A stretch of 44,028 nt of DNA from a virus. Below the pieces are notes generated by a model, which searched no databases, was not told the DNA's origin, and saw only the letters and a list, made by a program, of their open reading frames with translations. Of the stretch, positions 20,785 to 27,054 are shown one piece after another (position 1 is the stretch's first letter; each line of letters opens with the position of its first letter). Position numbers and translations under genes: made by a program. The stretch is taken from the IMG/VR virus record IMGVR_UViG_3300027854_000006, positions 1 to 44,028 of that record; one strand, written 5' to 3'.

Positions 20785-20901
20785 ATGAGCGACGCCGAAG
20801 TCCTTTCGTTTATCTCATTTGCGCGGACGCCCCGGCGCTTCGTAATCCGCCACGACGTATCGTGGATCGGGATCGCAATAGCGTATGCGAGGAAGCCATG
20901 A
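20785..20901 (+). CDS. Small hypothetical protein (38 aa)
   Basis: MSDAEVLSFISFARTPRRFV... is a short amphipathic, basic protein whose stop overlaps the next tagged gene. Supported by position only. Confidence 0.55.
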   Translation: MSDAEVLSFISFARTPRRFVIRHDVSWIGIAIAYARKP

Positions 20902-21098
20902 AAGACGCCAAGGGCCACGGCTCAAATCCGCGCGGCGGTTTAGTCGCGCATCAAACCGGTGTGAATAATATCCCGAAGTCGGCGTTCAAAGGCTTGACGA
21001 AACTCGGGCGCAAGACACTTCGACATTTCTATGAAGGTCAGACCGGACATGCTCAGGTGGTCCCCGATTGGAAGCTTGGGCAAGATTTCTCGACGTGA
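20898..21098 (+). CDS. KDAKGHGSN-tagged protein (66 aa)
   Basis: MKDAKGHGSNPRGG, then AHQTGVNNIPKSAFKGL and a short basic C-terminus. It consists mainly of the two tags plus about 35 residues, so it may be near the minimal unit of the family. Confidence 0.78.
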   Translation: MKDAKGHGSNPRGGLVAHQTGVNNIPKSAFKGLTKLGRKTLRHFYEGQTGHAQVVPDWKLGQDFST

Positions 21099-21114
21099 GG
21101 GGTGGTGATAACTT

Positions 21115-21207
21115 ATGCGACACCATGAGGTAGGGGTGGGCGATATCATTACGATCATCTTCGTGATGTTTGCCTTCGCAGTTATGTTTTGGGCGATAGT
21201 GACATGA
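21115..21207 (+). CDS. Small membrane peptide (30 aa)
   Basis: MRHHEVGVGD followed by one hydrophobic helix (IITIIFVMFAFAVMFWAIV). The TGA overlaps the ATG of the next tagged gene, so it is probably translated in the operon. Confidence 0.6.
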   Translation: MRHHEVGVGDIITIIFVMFAFAVMFWAIVT

Positions 21208-21359
21208 AAGATGCAAAAGGACATGGCTCCGATCCGCGCGGCGCGCATGCCGCAGGAACAGATGCGGTAGGTAAGACGCCGCTGACACTACCCGATGTTA
21301 CCGAACGCCCGACCGATCCATTCATTGGGATCGTTGCGGAACGAGCGGTATCCGAATGA
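21204..21359 (+). CDS. KDAKGHGSD tag segment, possibly the 5' part of the Arr-like gene (51 aa)
   Basis: MKDAKGHGSDPRGAHAAGTD AVGKTP carries both tag elements and then stops at TGA 21357-21359. It overlaps the Arr-like frame by 65 bp. No domain follows the tag in this frame, so the tagged Arr-like protein was probably one gene, now split by a frameshift, or joined by ribosomal frameshifting. Confidence 0.65.
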   Translation: MKDAKGHGSDPRGAHAAGTDAVGKTPLTLPDVTERPTDPFIGIVAERAVSE

Positions 21360-21645
21360 GATCGGTCAAGAGGAGCGTTTCTATCATGGGTCCGCTCGAC
21401 AGTTCGCTTCCGGCGCATTGATTGAGCCGGGGCACCCCGGAAACTTTGTTCGGTCAATGACGCATGTTTACATGACTACACAACCCGAAGGATCGGACAT
21501 CTACAAAGGCGCACGTGGCTACGGGACTCATGTCTATGAGGTACGCCCTACCGGACCGTTCGGACATCGGCGTGATGCACGAGATTCGGAATGGGCGTCA
21601 GAGTTTCCTCTACGAGTTGTTAGTGAAGTCAGGGGAGCAAAATGA
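21295..21645 (+). CDS. Arr-like (rifampin) ADP-ribosyltransferase fold (116 aa)
   Basis: The body matches rifampin ADP-ribosyltransferase Arr: EERFYHGSARQF (NAD-binding FYHGT region), a LIEPGHPGNF loop, MTHVYMTTQPEGSDIYKGA, THVYEVRPTGPF and FPLRVVSEV, in the Arr order and near the usual ~140-aa length. Arr moves ADP-ribose from NAD+ to a target, in known cases the antibiotic rifamycin; a phage protein may target a host molecule instead. The ATG at 21295 is weak because it overlaps a tagged frame (21204-21359) without a ribosome-binding site; a frameshift near 21300-21359 would fuse tag and enzyme. Confidence 0.8.
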   Translation: MLPNARPIHSLGSLRNERYPNEIGQEERFYHGSARQFASGALIEPGHPGNFVRSMTHVYMTTQPEGSDIYKGARGYGTHVYEVRPTGPFGHRRDARDSEWASEFPLRVVSEVRGAK

Positions 21646-21803
21646 AAGACGCTAAGGGCCGCGGCGGTACTCGCCGCTTCGGCAACGATCCCAAGACAAC
21701 GATTGGATCGACTAGCCTAAAAGAAGCTCGGCGCGCCTGGACGTTTCTTTCGTCGCCATCACCGCACGAAAACGGTTTTCGGTTATCCCGGAGGAAGTCA
21801 TGA
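21642..21803 (+). CDS. Variant-tag protein (53 aa)
   Basis: Starts MKDAKGRGGTRRFGND, a diverged form of the tag (Arg replaces His), and ends in a basic Arg/Lys/Ser tail. ATGA-coupled to both neighbours. Confidence 0.7.
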   Translation: MKDAKGRGGTRRFGNDPKTTIGSTSLKEARRAWTFLSSPSPHENGFRLSRRKS

Positions 21804-22051
21804 AGGATGCAAAAGGACATGGCAGCGACTCGCATGGCGGAGTGAGCAGTCAAGTCACCGCCGTCAAGGGATTGGTCAATATGATCCGGGCACCCGCCGC
21901 ACATCAAGAGGGCATTCGGCAAGGTGTGCCGATGTCGGACAGTGAGCGTGCGCAGAAGATCGCTGACTGGCGTGATAAGGGAGCGTCGAATGCCCAGGTG
22001 CGCGAGGGTGTGCGCGCGATGTTCAATTTGCCGTCCAGGGAGAAGGCGTGA
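21800..22051 (+). CDS. KDAKGHGSD-tagged protein (83 aa)
   Basis: MKDAKGHGSDSHGG, then AAHQEGIRQGVPM (about residues 35-47), then a helical end with SDSERAQKIADWRDKGASN that looks like a short DNA-binding-type helix pair. Function unknown. Confidence 0.78.
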   Translation: MKDAKGHGSDSHGGVSSQVTAVKGLVNMIRAPAAHQEGIRQGVPMSDSERAQKIADWRDKGASNAQVREGVRAMFNLPSREKA

Positions 22052-22074
22052 TGAAGGACACGGCGAAGGCTTGA
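22051..22074 (+). pseudogene. Relic of a KDAKGHG tag start
   Basis: ATGAAGGACACGGCGAAGGC TTGA codes for only MKDTAKA. It looks like a tag coding start that lost about 8 bases (GCAAAAGG) and was then truncated; it directly overlaps the preceding stop. Confidence 0.5.
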
Positions 22075-22117
22075 AACTCGGGTTGCTTTTGTCCGGGATT
22101 CGTATACAGGTGGACTC

Positions 22118-22420
22118 ATGAAGAATCAAATTCAGCAACCCGACGCCTCGCGCGCCTCACAGGTAGAGCTTCACAAGGCTCGGGTTTCTCAACGTGCGGA
22201 GGGGGTTATGGCGAAAGACCCGAAAATGAACGGTCCGAGTGACGGCGGTCAAGTCTGCGCAAGTGACGCAGACGCCTCAGCCTGTTTGGCGCAAGGGCAT
22301 CCGAAGTCCAGTGCGGTCAAGACTGCGTGGGGCATGAAGGACCAGTCTCTCGACAACGACGGCCCGGATGATGACGCTCGGCTGCAATCGTTCAACAAGG
22401 GCAAAAATCGGGTGCTCTGA
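22118..22420 (+). CDS. LAQGHPKS and WGMKDQ motif protein (100 aa)
   Basis: Carries DADASACLAQGHPKSSAVK followed directly by TAWGMKDQ, two of the shared motifs in tandem (about residues 54-80). ATG 22118 or the internal ATG 22208 (preceded by GGAGGGGG) may be the start; the latter makes 70 aa. The N-terminus is polar. Confidence 0.72.
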   Translation: MKNQIQQPDASRASQVELHKARVSQRAEGVMAKDPKMNGPSDGGQVCASDADASACLAQGHPKSSAVKTAWGMKDQSLDNDGPDDDARLQSFNKGKNRVL

Positions 22421-22626
22421 TGCCGGTAGTCAGCGGATCACAAGCCGGTCTCATGGGTATGAGTTTGACCGCCAAAGGGCGGGCCAAGCTCCGCGCTCAC
22501 GGCAAGAAGCCTGTTGATCCGAAGGTCGCCCACGAATTCCTGCACGCGAGCAAGGGCATGAAGTTCGGCCAATTGCCCGCGCATCATCACGGCATCCACG
22601 CTGCCACGCACGGAAAATCCCTATGA
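22420..22626 (+). CDS. His-rich small protein (68 aa)
   Basis: MPVVSGSQAGLMGMSLTAKG..., with a C-terminus rich in histidine (LPAHHHGIHAATHGK), possibly metal binding. TGATG overlap with the previous gene. No family recognised. Confidence 0.65.
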   Translation: MPVVSGSQAGLMGMSLTAKGRAKLRAHGKKPVDPKVAHEFLHASKGMKFGQLPAHHHGIHAATHGKSL

Positions 22627-22712
22627 CTACCACACTCCAAGACGCTTGGCCGTTGATCGCGCTCGGCGGGACATGGGCAGTCGTCATCGCTTTTTGGGCG
22701 GCTGAGTCTTGA
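22623..22712 (+). CDS. Small membrane peptide (29 aa)
   Basis: MTTTLQDAWPLIALGGTWAV... contains one hydrophobic helix and ends AAES. Coupled to the previous stop by ATGA. Similar tiny membrane peptides lie at 21115 and 24550 in the same cluster. Confidence 0.6.
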   Translation: MTTTLQDAWPLIALGGTWAVVIAFWAAES

Positions 22713-22786
22713 GCACGCACTTTTGCCGGATTCGCTGTCCGATAAGCGCGGCGCTGCGCCGAATTAAAAGCCATGTGAAACTCCGG

Positions 22787-22815
22787 TTGCCATCATGGTT
22801 AATTTCGGGTAGGGT
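22787..22815 (+). promoter_or_regulatory. Promoter with conserved spacer motif (copy A)
   Basis: TTGCCA (22787-22792) and TAGGGT (22810-22815) are 17 bp apart. The spacer reads ...GGTTAATTTCGGG and closely matches the spacer at 42987-43003 and partly that at 41566-41582. It lies 66 bp upstream of the gene at 22881, which has a strong GGAGGAGAG site. Confidence 0.55.
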
Positions 22816-22880
22816 CCACCGTGGGCGTAGCCCCGAAGTCGCCGTGTGCGGCTGACAATTCCTTTTTGGAGGAGAGTAAC

Positions 22881-23375
22881 ATGGCTGTCAAGGGTAGTGG
22901 ACTCGGGGCCGGACCCGACAAAGGCGAATTCGTTGAGCAGACTCACTACGACGCGCGCAAAGGCGCGCCGAAGAAGGCGCTCACCACGTTTGAAACCAAG
23001 TGGGGCATGACTGACCAAAACAAACCCTCCGGCGTTACGAGCGCAATCGCTCCGATTCATCCAGGCGTTGGTCCGGACGCAAGTGCGGCTGATGTCATGG
23101 ACCCGGAGACTCCGACGGAGCGCGGCAAGACGCTTCGGCGTCAGCCGGGCGGCGTTGGTGCTCAGACCAGCAATGGCACTTGGGTCCCAGGCAAACTCAG
23201 TTCGTCTTGGGGCATGAAGGGTGGCAACGGTCAGGGCGTGGACAACGACATGAGTGGTAAGGTGCTCGGCGAGGCGATCCTCTCCGGCTCCACGAAGCTC
23301 CCGGCGGCGGTCGCCCTGAAAACCGATAGCGGTGCGGCTCCCAAGCCGTTCCCGACTCCAGATCGGGGCGGTTAA
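22881..23375 (+). CDS. WGMKDQ-type motif protein (164 aa)
   Basis: Contains FETKWGMTDQN and LSSSWGMKGGN, two variants of the shared WGMKDQ motif, plus GEAILSGSTKLPAAV, a distant form of the LAQGHPKSxPV motif, in an otherwise Gly/Pro/Thr-rich, probably extended protein. ATG 22881 follows GGAGGAGAG. It is the first gene after a promoter, so it probably begins its own unit. Function unknown. Confidence 0.75.
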   Translation: MAVKGSGLGAGPDKGEFVEQTHYDARKGAPKKALTTFETKWGMTDQNKPSGVTSAIAPIHPGVGPDASAADVMDPETPTERGKTLRRQPGGVGAQTSNGTWVPGKLSSSWGMKGGNGQGVDNDMSGKVLGEAILSGSTKLPAAVALKTDSGAAPKPFPTPDRGG

Positions 23376-23381
23376 TGTCCG

Positions 23382-23720
23382 ATGCGCCCGATAGCATTCC
23401 ACGGGCGCGAGGACATTCGAGCAGCGCAGGCGAATATCGCACCGGGGTTCAACGATCCTGCAAATCCCGCTCAGCGGGCTAAAGCTCCGGCAACGCAAGG
23501 CGACGAAGCCAAATCCGTAATGGGACATGGCTTCGTTACTCCACAGTTCGCCGCCGCAGTCATGCACCGCGACTTGAGTGACGACGAGAAGTTGCTTGCT
23601 CAGGGCGGACAAAACACACCAATTCATCCGGCACAAGTCCCGTCCGAAGGCTCCGATACACAAGAGACTGAGGGCGATGCTTCCGTGCGCGACCCGACCG
23701 GTATCGGGAGGGGCGCGTAA
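23382..23720 (+). CDS. LAQGG-motif protein (112 aa)
   Basis: Contains DDEKLLAQGGQNTPIHPAQV, a relaxed copy of the LAQGHPKSxPVK motif. Otherwise Ala/Pro-rich and polar (MRPIAFHGREDIRAAQANIA...). No enzyme domain recognised. Confidence 0.7.
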   Translation: MRPIAFHGREDIRAAQANIAPGFNDPANPAQRAKAPATQGDEAKSVMGHGFVTPQFAAAVMHRDLSDDEKLLAQGGQNTPIHPAQVPSEGSDTQETEGDASVRDPTGIGRGA

Positions 23721-23721
23721 C

Positions 23722-23862
23722 ATGGGCAAGACCCGGCGAAGAAAGAGACATTCGACGGCGCATCAAGAAGGCATTGAACGTAGCATCCCCAATATCGACC
23801 AACTGAAAACAGATTGGCCCGATCCGGAGGATCGCAAAGAGGTTCAGGAGTTGGATGAATGA
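23722..23862 (+). CDS. Small basic/acidic protein with AHQEG motif (46 aa)
   Basis: MGKTRRRKRHSTAHQEGIER replaces the KDAKGHGSD tag by a run of Arg/Lys but keeps the second element AHQEGIERSI. The C-terminus is acidic. ATGA overlap with the next gene. Confidence 0.62.
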   Translation: MGKTRRRKRHSTAHQEGIERSIPNIDQLKTDWPDPEDRKEVQELDE

Positions 23863-24134
23863 GTAAGACACGGCGCGGAACACGAGCACGCGGCACTGGT
23901 TATAGCGGACCAGATTCGACGAAACCGGCGCAGCGACCAGAAGCGAACCGCGCGAACGATTGGAGCGGCAGTGGTGGTTCGGCGCCTGGGGGACTGACTA
24001 GCTTTCCGCTTACGAGCGGTCAAGGTGTGAGCACGTCTCGACCGAACGCGAACGACGAGCCAATGGATGCAGATGCGGCGCGCATTCTGGCACAGGGACA
24101 TCCGAAGTCGGTACAGGTCAAACGATCATGGTAA
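23859..24134 (+). CDS. LAQGHPKS-motif protein (91 aa)
   Basis: Basic start (MSKTRRGTRARGTGYSG) and a C-terminal motif DADAARILAQGHPKSVQVKR ending in SW, nearly at the very end of the protein, so the motif may be C-terminal by design. Probably unstructured between. Confidence 0.72.
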   Translation: MSKTRRGTRARGTGYSGPDSTKPAQRPEANRANDWSGSGGSAPGGLTSFPLTSGQGVSTSRPNANDEPMDADAARILAQGHPKSVQVKRSW

Positions 24135-24553
24135 CACTGAACAAAAAGCGGAACTCCGACATCGCCAATATGGGCGCCACCGCGCCCGGCGGAAGTCGCG
24201 CTTTTATGGGTGCGTCAAGTCAATGGGCGACTTCAAACTCTGCAAAGGGTGCTCAGTTTCCGAGCGGATCGAACGTCGATCCGGTAAGCGCAGCGAAAAT
24301 GCAACACGTGGGTCTCGAAGATGAGTCGCCCGCCGAGAAGGGCGACGTTCCGGTTCATCCGGGATTGCGTCCCGGATTATTCCGAACGGCGCGGGACGCA
24401 AACTACAAAGCGCCGGACGGGCAGGTCCCGACCAGCTTTACGCCATTCAACGACGCGACGACGAACGATGGTCGTGTGGCGTCGCCGGACGGCAGGCATC
24501 GAGGAGAAAGTCCGTTGATCTTGAAGCAGTCGCGAGGAGACTACCGCCCATGA
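24128..24553 (+). CDS. Hypothetical low-complexity protein (141 aa)
   Basis: MVTLNKKRNSDIANMGATAP... is Ala/Ser/Gly-rich with an acidic middle and a basic end; it overlaps the previous gene by 7 bp. No motif of the shared set apart from a weak VHPG. Function unknown. Confidence 0.68.
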   Translation: MVTLNKKRNSDIANMGATAPGGSRAFMGASSQWATSNSAKGAQFPSGSNVDPVSAAKMQHVGLEDESPAEKGDVPVHPGLRPGLFRTARDANYKAPDGQVPTSFTPFNDATTNDGRVASPDGRHRGESPLILKQSRGDYRP

Positions 24554-24669
24554 ATACGATGATCCAGATGATCGCCGCGTGGGGTTTCATCTTGACACTC
24601 ATGCTTGTGTTGCGCTACCGTCGCACACTCGCGCGTGTAGTGGTTCGAGCAAAAAAGTCGAGGGGGTAA
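24550..24669 (+). CDS. Small membrane peptide (39 aa)
   Basis: MNTMIQMIAAWGFILTLMLV is hydrophobic, followed by a strongly basic tail (RYRRTLARVVVRAKKSRG), as expected for an N-out, C-in single-pass peptide. ATGA overlap upstream. Confidence 0.65.
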   Translation: MNTMIQMIAAWGFILTLMLVLRYRRTLARVVVRAKKSRG

Positions 24670-24671
24670 CG

Positions 24672-24914
24672 ATGACTTGGGGACCCGCACAGTGGGAAGC
24701 ATCGGCTGCGGCGCGTGCGGCGGAAGGCGGCACAGGGAAAACCGAGCCGCAAACCGCTGAGGAATTCGGTCAGTACGTGCGCGCGCAGCGCGCGCAACAG
24801 TCCGCGCCTACCGATCAGGATGCCGCTGTCGCACTTGCGCAGGGCGGCGCGAAATCCGCCCCGGTTCCAGTTCATTCGGGTGCTCGGGGTCGCGCGCCGC
24901 AATACGAGAATTAA
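24672..24914 (+). CDS. LAQGGAKS-motif protein (80 aa)
   Basis: MTWGPAQWEASAAARAAEGG... followed by DQDAAVALAQGGAKSAPVPV and HSGARG. This is a close relative of the protein at 18252 in both its Trp/Ala-rich head and the motif. Function unknown. Confidence 0.72.
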   Translation: MTWGPAQWEASAAARAAEGGTGKTEPQTAEEFGQYVRAQRAQQSAPTDQDAAVALAQGGAKSAPVPVHSGARGRAPQYEN

Positions 24915-24929
24915 AGGGGAGGAGCCATC

Positions 24930-25271
24930 ATGGCACAAGACATCGTTGGATCGAAAATGCCGTCGCTGGCATCCGAAGCGTTGAAGCCGTCGAAAGCCGG
25001 ATACGGTCAGAATGGCTACGCAGGCGCATCAAGCGACCTGCCGGGCGAGAATACCACTAGCGGGTTCCTGCCGGGTCCGCCTTTGGGTGATGCACTCAAA
25101 GCCGCTGTCAGTCCTTTGGAGACGGACAACCATGGGCGCTCGGGCAAGGGCAACCCTCCGACGCCCCCGAAGGGCGGCGACACGTCTCGCTTCACTCAGA
25201 CGCGACCGGTCAAGGCTGACTCCTACCCGCTCAGCATGGGCATGGCTCAACGTACTCCGCGTAACAAATAA
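24930..25271 (+). CDS. Hypothetical Gly/Pro/Ser-rich protein (113 aa)
   Basis: MAQDIVGSKMPSLASEALKP... is an extended low-complexity protein with DTSRFTQTRPVKADS near the end. AGGGGAGGAG upstream supports the start. None of the four shared motifs is clear. Last tight-cluster gene before a regulatory hairpin region. Confidence 0.7.
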   Translation: MAQDIVGSKMPSLASEALKPSKAGYGQNGYAGASSDLPGENTTSGFLPGPPLGDALKAAVSPLETDNHGRSGKGNPPTPPKGGDTSRFTQTRPVKADSYPLSMGMAQRTPRNK

Positions 25272-25311
25272 CCCGCTACGCGCCAGAAAAGGCGAGTTAC
25301 GCGCAATTAAA

Positions 25312-25363
25312 GTGCTCTTGAGGCAACATTTGACGACTTAATGTGCTCTCAAGAGCACATTAA
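25312..25363 (+). promoter_or_regulatory. Mutually exclusive hairpins (attenuator-like leader)
   Basis: GTGCTCTTGAG (25312-25322) is perfectly complementary to CTCAAGAGCAC (25348-25358), while that same strand also pairs within a 12-bp stem TTAATGTGCTCT/AGAGCACATTAA (25338-25349/25352-25363). Only one can form at a time, the layout of an attenuator or other RNA switch. The next gene starts 21 bp later. A third small CGCC/GGCG hairpin lies just upstream (~25281). Confidence 0.5.
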
Positions 25364-25383
25364 CTGAGATAAGGGCTACGAAA

Positions 25384-25635
25384 ATGGACGCTGCTATCGA
25401 CGTGAAAGAGCACAACGGTCCCGGTCAGGACCCACATTTGGTCGGCGGTAACGAAGGTTTCGCCTTGGTTACGACCCGGTACTCAGATTTGGCGCCGTCT
25501 TATCTTGCACGCTCTCGGCGTCTGGCGCACACCGATCCGCCCTATACGGCAGACGCGGGGAAGATCGGCAGCGGGCAATGCACTGTTGGCAATGGCCCTG
25601 ACCCTTTTCTTGGAGGGGGATTCAAGATGACCTAA
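25384..25635 (+). CDS. Hypothetical protein (83 aa)
   Basis: MDAAIDVKEHNGPGQDPHLV... with a beta-rich middle and C-terminal Gly-rich end. It sits behind the alternative hairpins and ends 14 bp into the tail of the convergent minus-strand nuclease gene. No family recognised. Confidence 0.65.
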   Translation: MDAAIDVKEHNGPGQDPHLVGGNEGFALVTTRYSDLAPSYLARSRRLAHTDPPYTADAGKIGSGQCTVGNGPDPFLGGGFKMT

Positions 25636-25975
25636 CGAGGCGTCCCTCTAAATAGGCTATTCCGCGTCTCATTCCTTCGACACTATCACCGAAACGCCCA
25701 AAAGCAAGGTTACAGTCATTGCACAGCCAACCCCTAAATTTGCCGGTCACGTGATCGTGGTCTAATCGGAGTCTCGTTGTTTCTTTCCCGCAATGATCGC
25801 ATCGGTTGTCGTAGGGCGGGCGAACAGTCGTCGGATCGCAAGGCAAATAACTGTAACGTTTTGCGAGTCGCCGAGAAGATTTTAGTGCGGTGTGAATTTT
25901 ACCGCGTTTAGCGTACCAACGTCGTTCAACTGCCCGTTTGTTTGAGTGTCGTTGTTCTGCGGTTGCCAGCGGCAA
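25622..25975 (-). CDS. Endonuclease VII-like His-Me finger nuclease (about 117 aa)
   Basis: Read on the minus strand, the C-terminus contains CDHCGKETTRLRLDHDHVTG and RGWLCNDCNLAFGRFGDS, the zinc-binding and DHDHxTGxxRGxLCxxCN signature of T4 endonuclease VII (gp49)-type nucleases. These resolve branched DNA in phage packaging; small versions also act as homing or nicking enzymes. There is no ATG; TTG 25975 is the best start (IL-PLATAEQRHSN), so the exact N-terminus is uncertain. It fills the otherwise empty 25636-26011 and is the only convincing minus-strand gene in this window. Confidence 0.8.
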   Translation of the reverse strand: MPLATAEQRHSNKRAVERRWYAKRGKIHTALKSSRRLAKRYSYLPCDPTTVRPPYDNRCDHCGKETTRLRLDHDHVTGKFRGWLCNDCNLAFGRFGDSVEGMRRGIAYLEGRLVRSS

Positions 25976-26011
25976 TATAAGTATGGTAAACGCGCTGAGA
26001 GGGAGAGTCCA

Positions 26012-26368
26012 ATGAGCTTCAACATGCCCCCGAATACGCCGCCCGGTCCGCAAGGTCCGCCGGCAGCACCGCCCCCGCCCGCCAGTCGCACGCTCGCCGA
26101 TGTCAGTGCCATGGGTACTACGGCAGGCGCCCCGGCCGCCACCACGAGCAAAGGACCCCCGCCCGGCTCGGGTCTGCCCGGCTCCGGTCCTCCACCGCCG
26201 ATGCCCGGTCAAGCTCCGGCGCCCGCACCGCAGCCACCTACCGGAGCGCCGGTCGGCGAAGTCACAGACGGCCGACAGGTTGTCAATCCGCATATGAACG
26301 CACCTTCGGTCGGCACGCATTTTTCGAAGTCGGCTAACAAACGAGGCAATCCAGTCCATGGGATGTAA
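26012..26368 (+). CDS. Pro-rich hypothetical protein (118 aa)
   Basis: MSFNMPPNTPPGPQGPPAAP continues with Pro/Gly/Ala repeats to about residue 80, then a short ordered end (VNPHMNAPSVGTHFSKSANK). AGGGAGAG upstream sets the start. Probably disordered. Function unknown. Confidence 0.7.
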   Translation: MSFNMPPNTPPGPQGPPAAPPPPASRTLADVSAMGTTAGAPAATTSKGPPPGSGLPGSGPPPPMPGQAPAPAPQPPTGAPVGEVTDGRQVVNPHMNAPSVGTHFSKSANKRGNPVHGM

Positions 26369-26395
26369 ATCAACTCACGTACAAGGCAAAAGACG

Positions 26396-26572
26396 ATGGC
26401 AACTTGGCCGGCGGTCATTATTGTGCATACTCTCGCCGGCAAACCCATCGGGGTTCGTCTCGGGCGAGATTTGATCTATGAGACGGTGCCAGTGCGAGTC
26501 GTGATCGACGGAGTTGACTATTTGGTTCGAGAGACCAAAAAGGAAATCGACGAGATAATTCGGGATGTTTGA
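26396..26572 (+). CDS. Small hypothetical protein (58 aa)
   Basis: MATWPAVIIVHTLAGKPIGV... is a beta-rich small domain ending in a helical acidic/basic tail. The spacing AAGGC to ATG is normal and its stop overlaps the next gene. No motif recognised. Confidence 0.65.
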   Translation: MATWPAVIIVHTLAGKPIGVRLGRDLIYETVPVRVVIDGVDYLVRETKKEIDEIIRDV

Positions 26573-26574
26573 CC

Positions 26575-27054
26575 ATGGTGGACTACGATGTGAACTTGAT
26601 CGGTGACGTGGCGCGTGGTCGCGTATACCAGGGTGCCTCCCCGAACGAAGGGATCGTGACGTTCCAGACCCCAGGTCGGATGCTCATGTTGGTCGAAATG
26701 GCGGCGGGCGTTGACGCGCTCAAGTGGGTCCGCCAAGGAAATTTGCGGTCGGTGCTCTACTTCGGCATCGACGATAACGAACAGTCCGCGCTCGACGATC
26801 CGACGCTCGAAGCGTTGGCTCTCAGTTGTCGGGCATGGTTGCGAGGCGGCGGCGATATTATATTCGGGTGTGCCGCCGGCATTTCTCGGTCGAGCTATGC
26901 CGATTGTGCGACGTTGATGACGACGCTCGGTCTTAAGTTCGACGACGCGCTTGCCATGATCCGCAAGGGTCGGAAGCAAGCGAATCCAAACCCCGGCTTC
27001 GTCGCACACTTGCGGCACATGGAGCCTCGATTTCTTGATCTTGCGATGACATGA
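26575..27054 (+). CDS. Dual-specificity phosphatase-like protein (159 aa)
   Basis: The pattern VDALKWVRQGNLRSVLYF, then DIIFGCAAGISRSSYADCAT, then LGLKFDDALAMIRKGRKQAN matches the Cys-based phosphatase (PTP/DUSP) fold: CAAGISRSS is the CxxGxxRS/T loop with catalytic Cys and Arg. The residue before the Cys is Gly rather than the usual His (FGC instead of HC), so activity may be altered. ATG 26575 is preferred to TTG 26569. It would act on phosphotyrosine or phospho-lipid/RNA substrates. It lies directly upstream of the packaging genes. Confidence 0.75.
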   Translation: MVDYDVNLIGDVARGRVYQGASPNEGIVTFQTPGRMLMLVEMAAGVDALKWVRQGNLRSVLYFGIDDNEQSALDDPTLEALALSCRAWLRGGGDIIFGCAAGISRSSYADCATLMTTLGLKFDDALAMIRKGRKQANPNPGFVAHLRHMEPRFLDLAMT

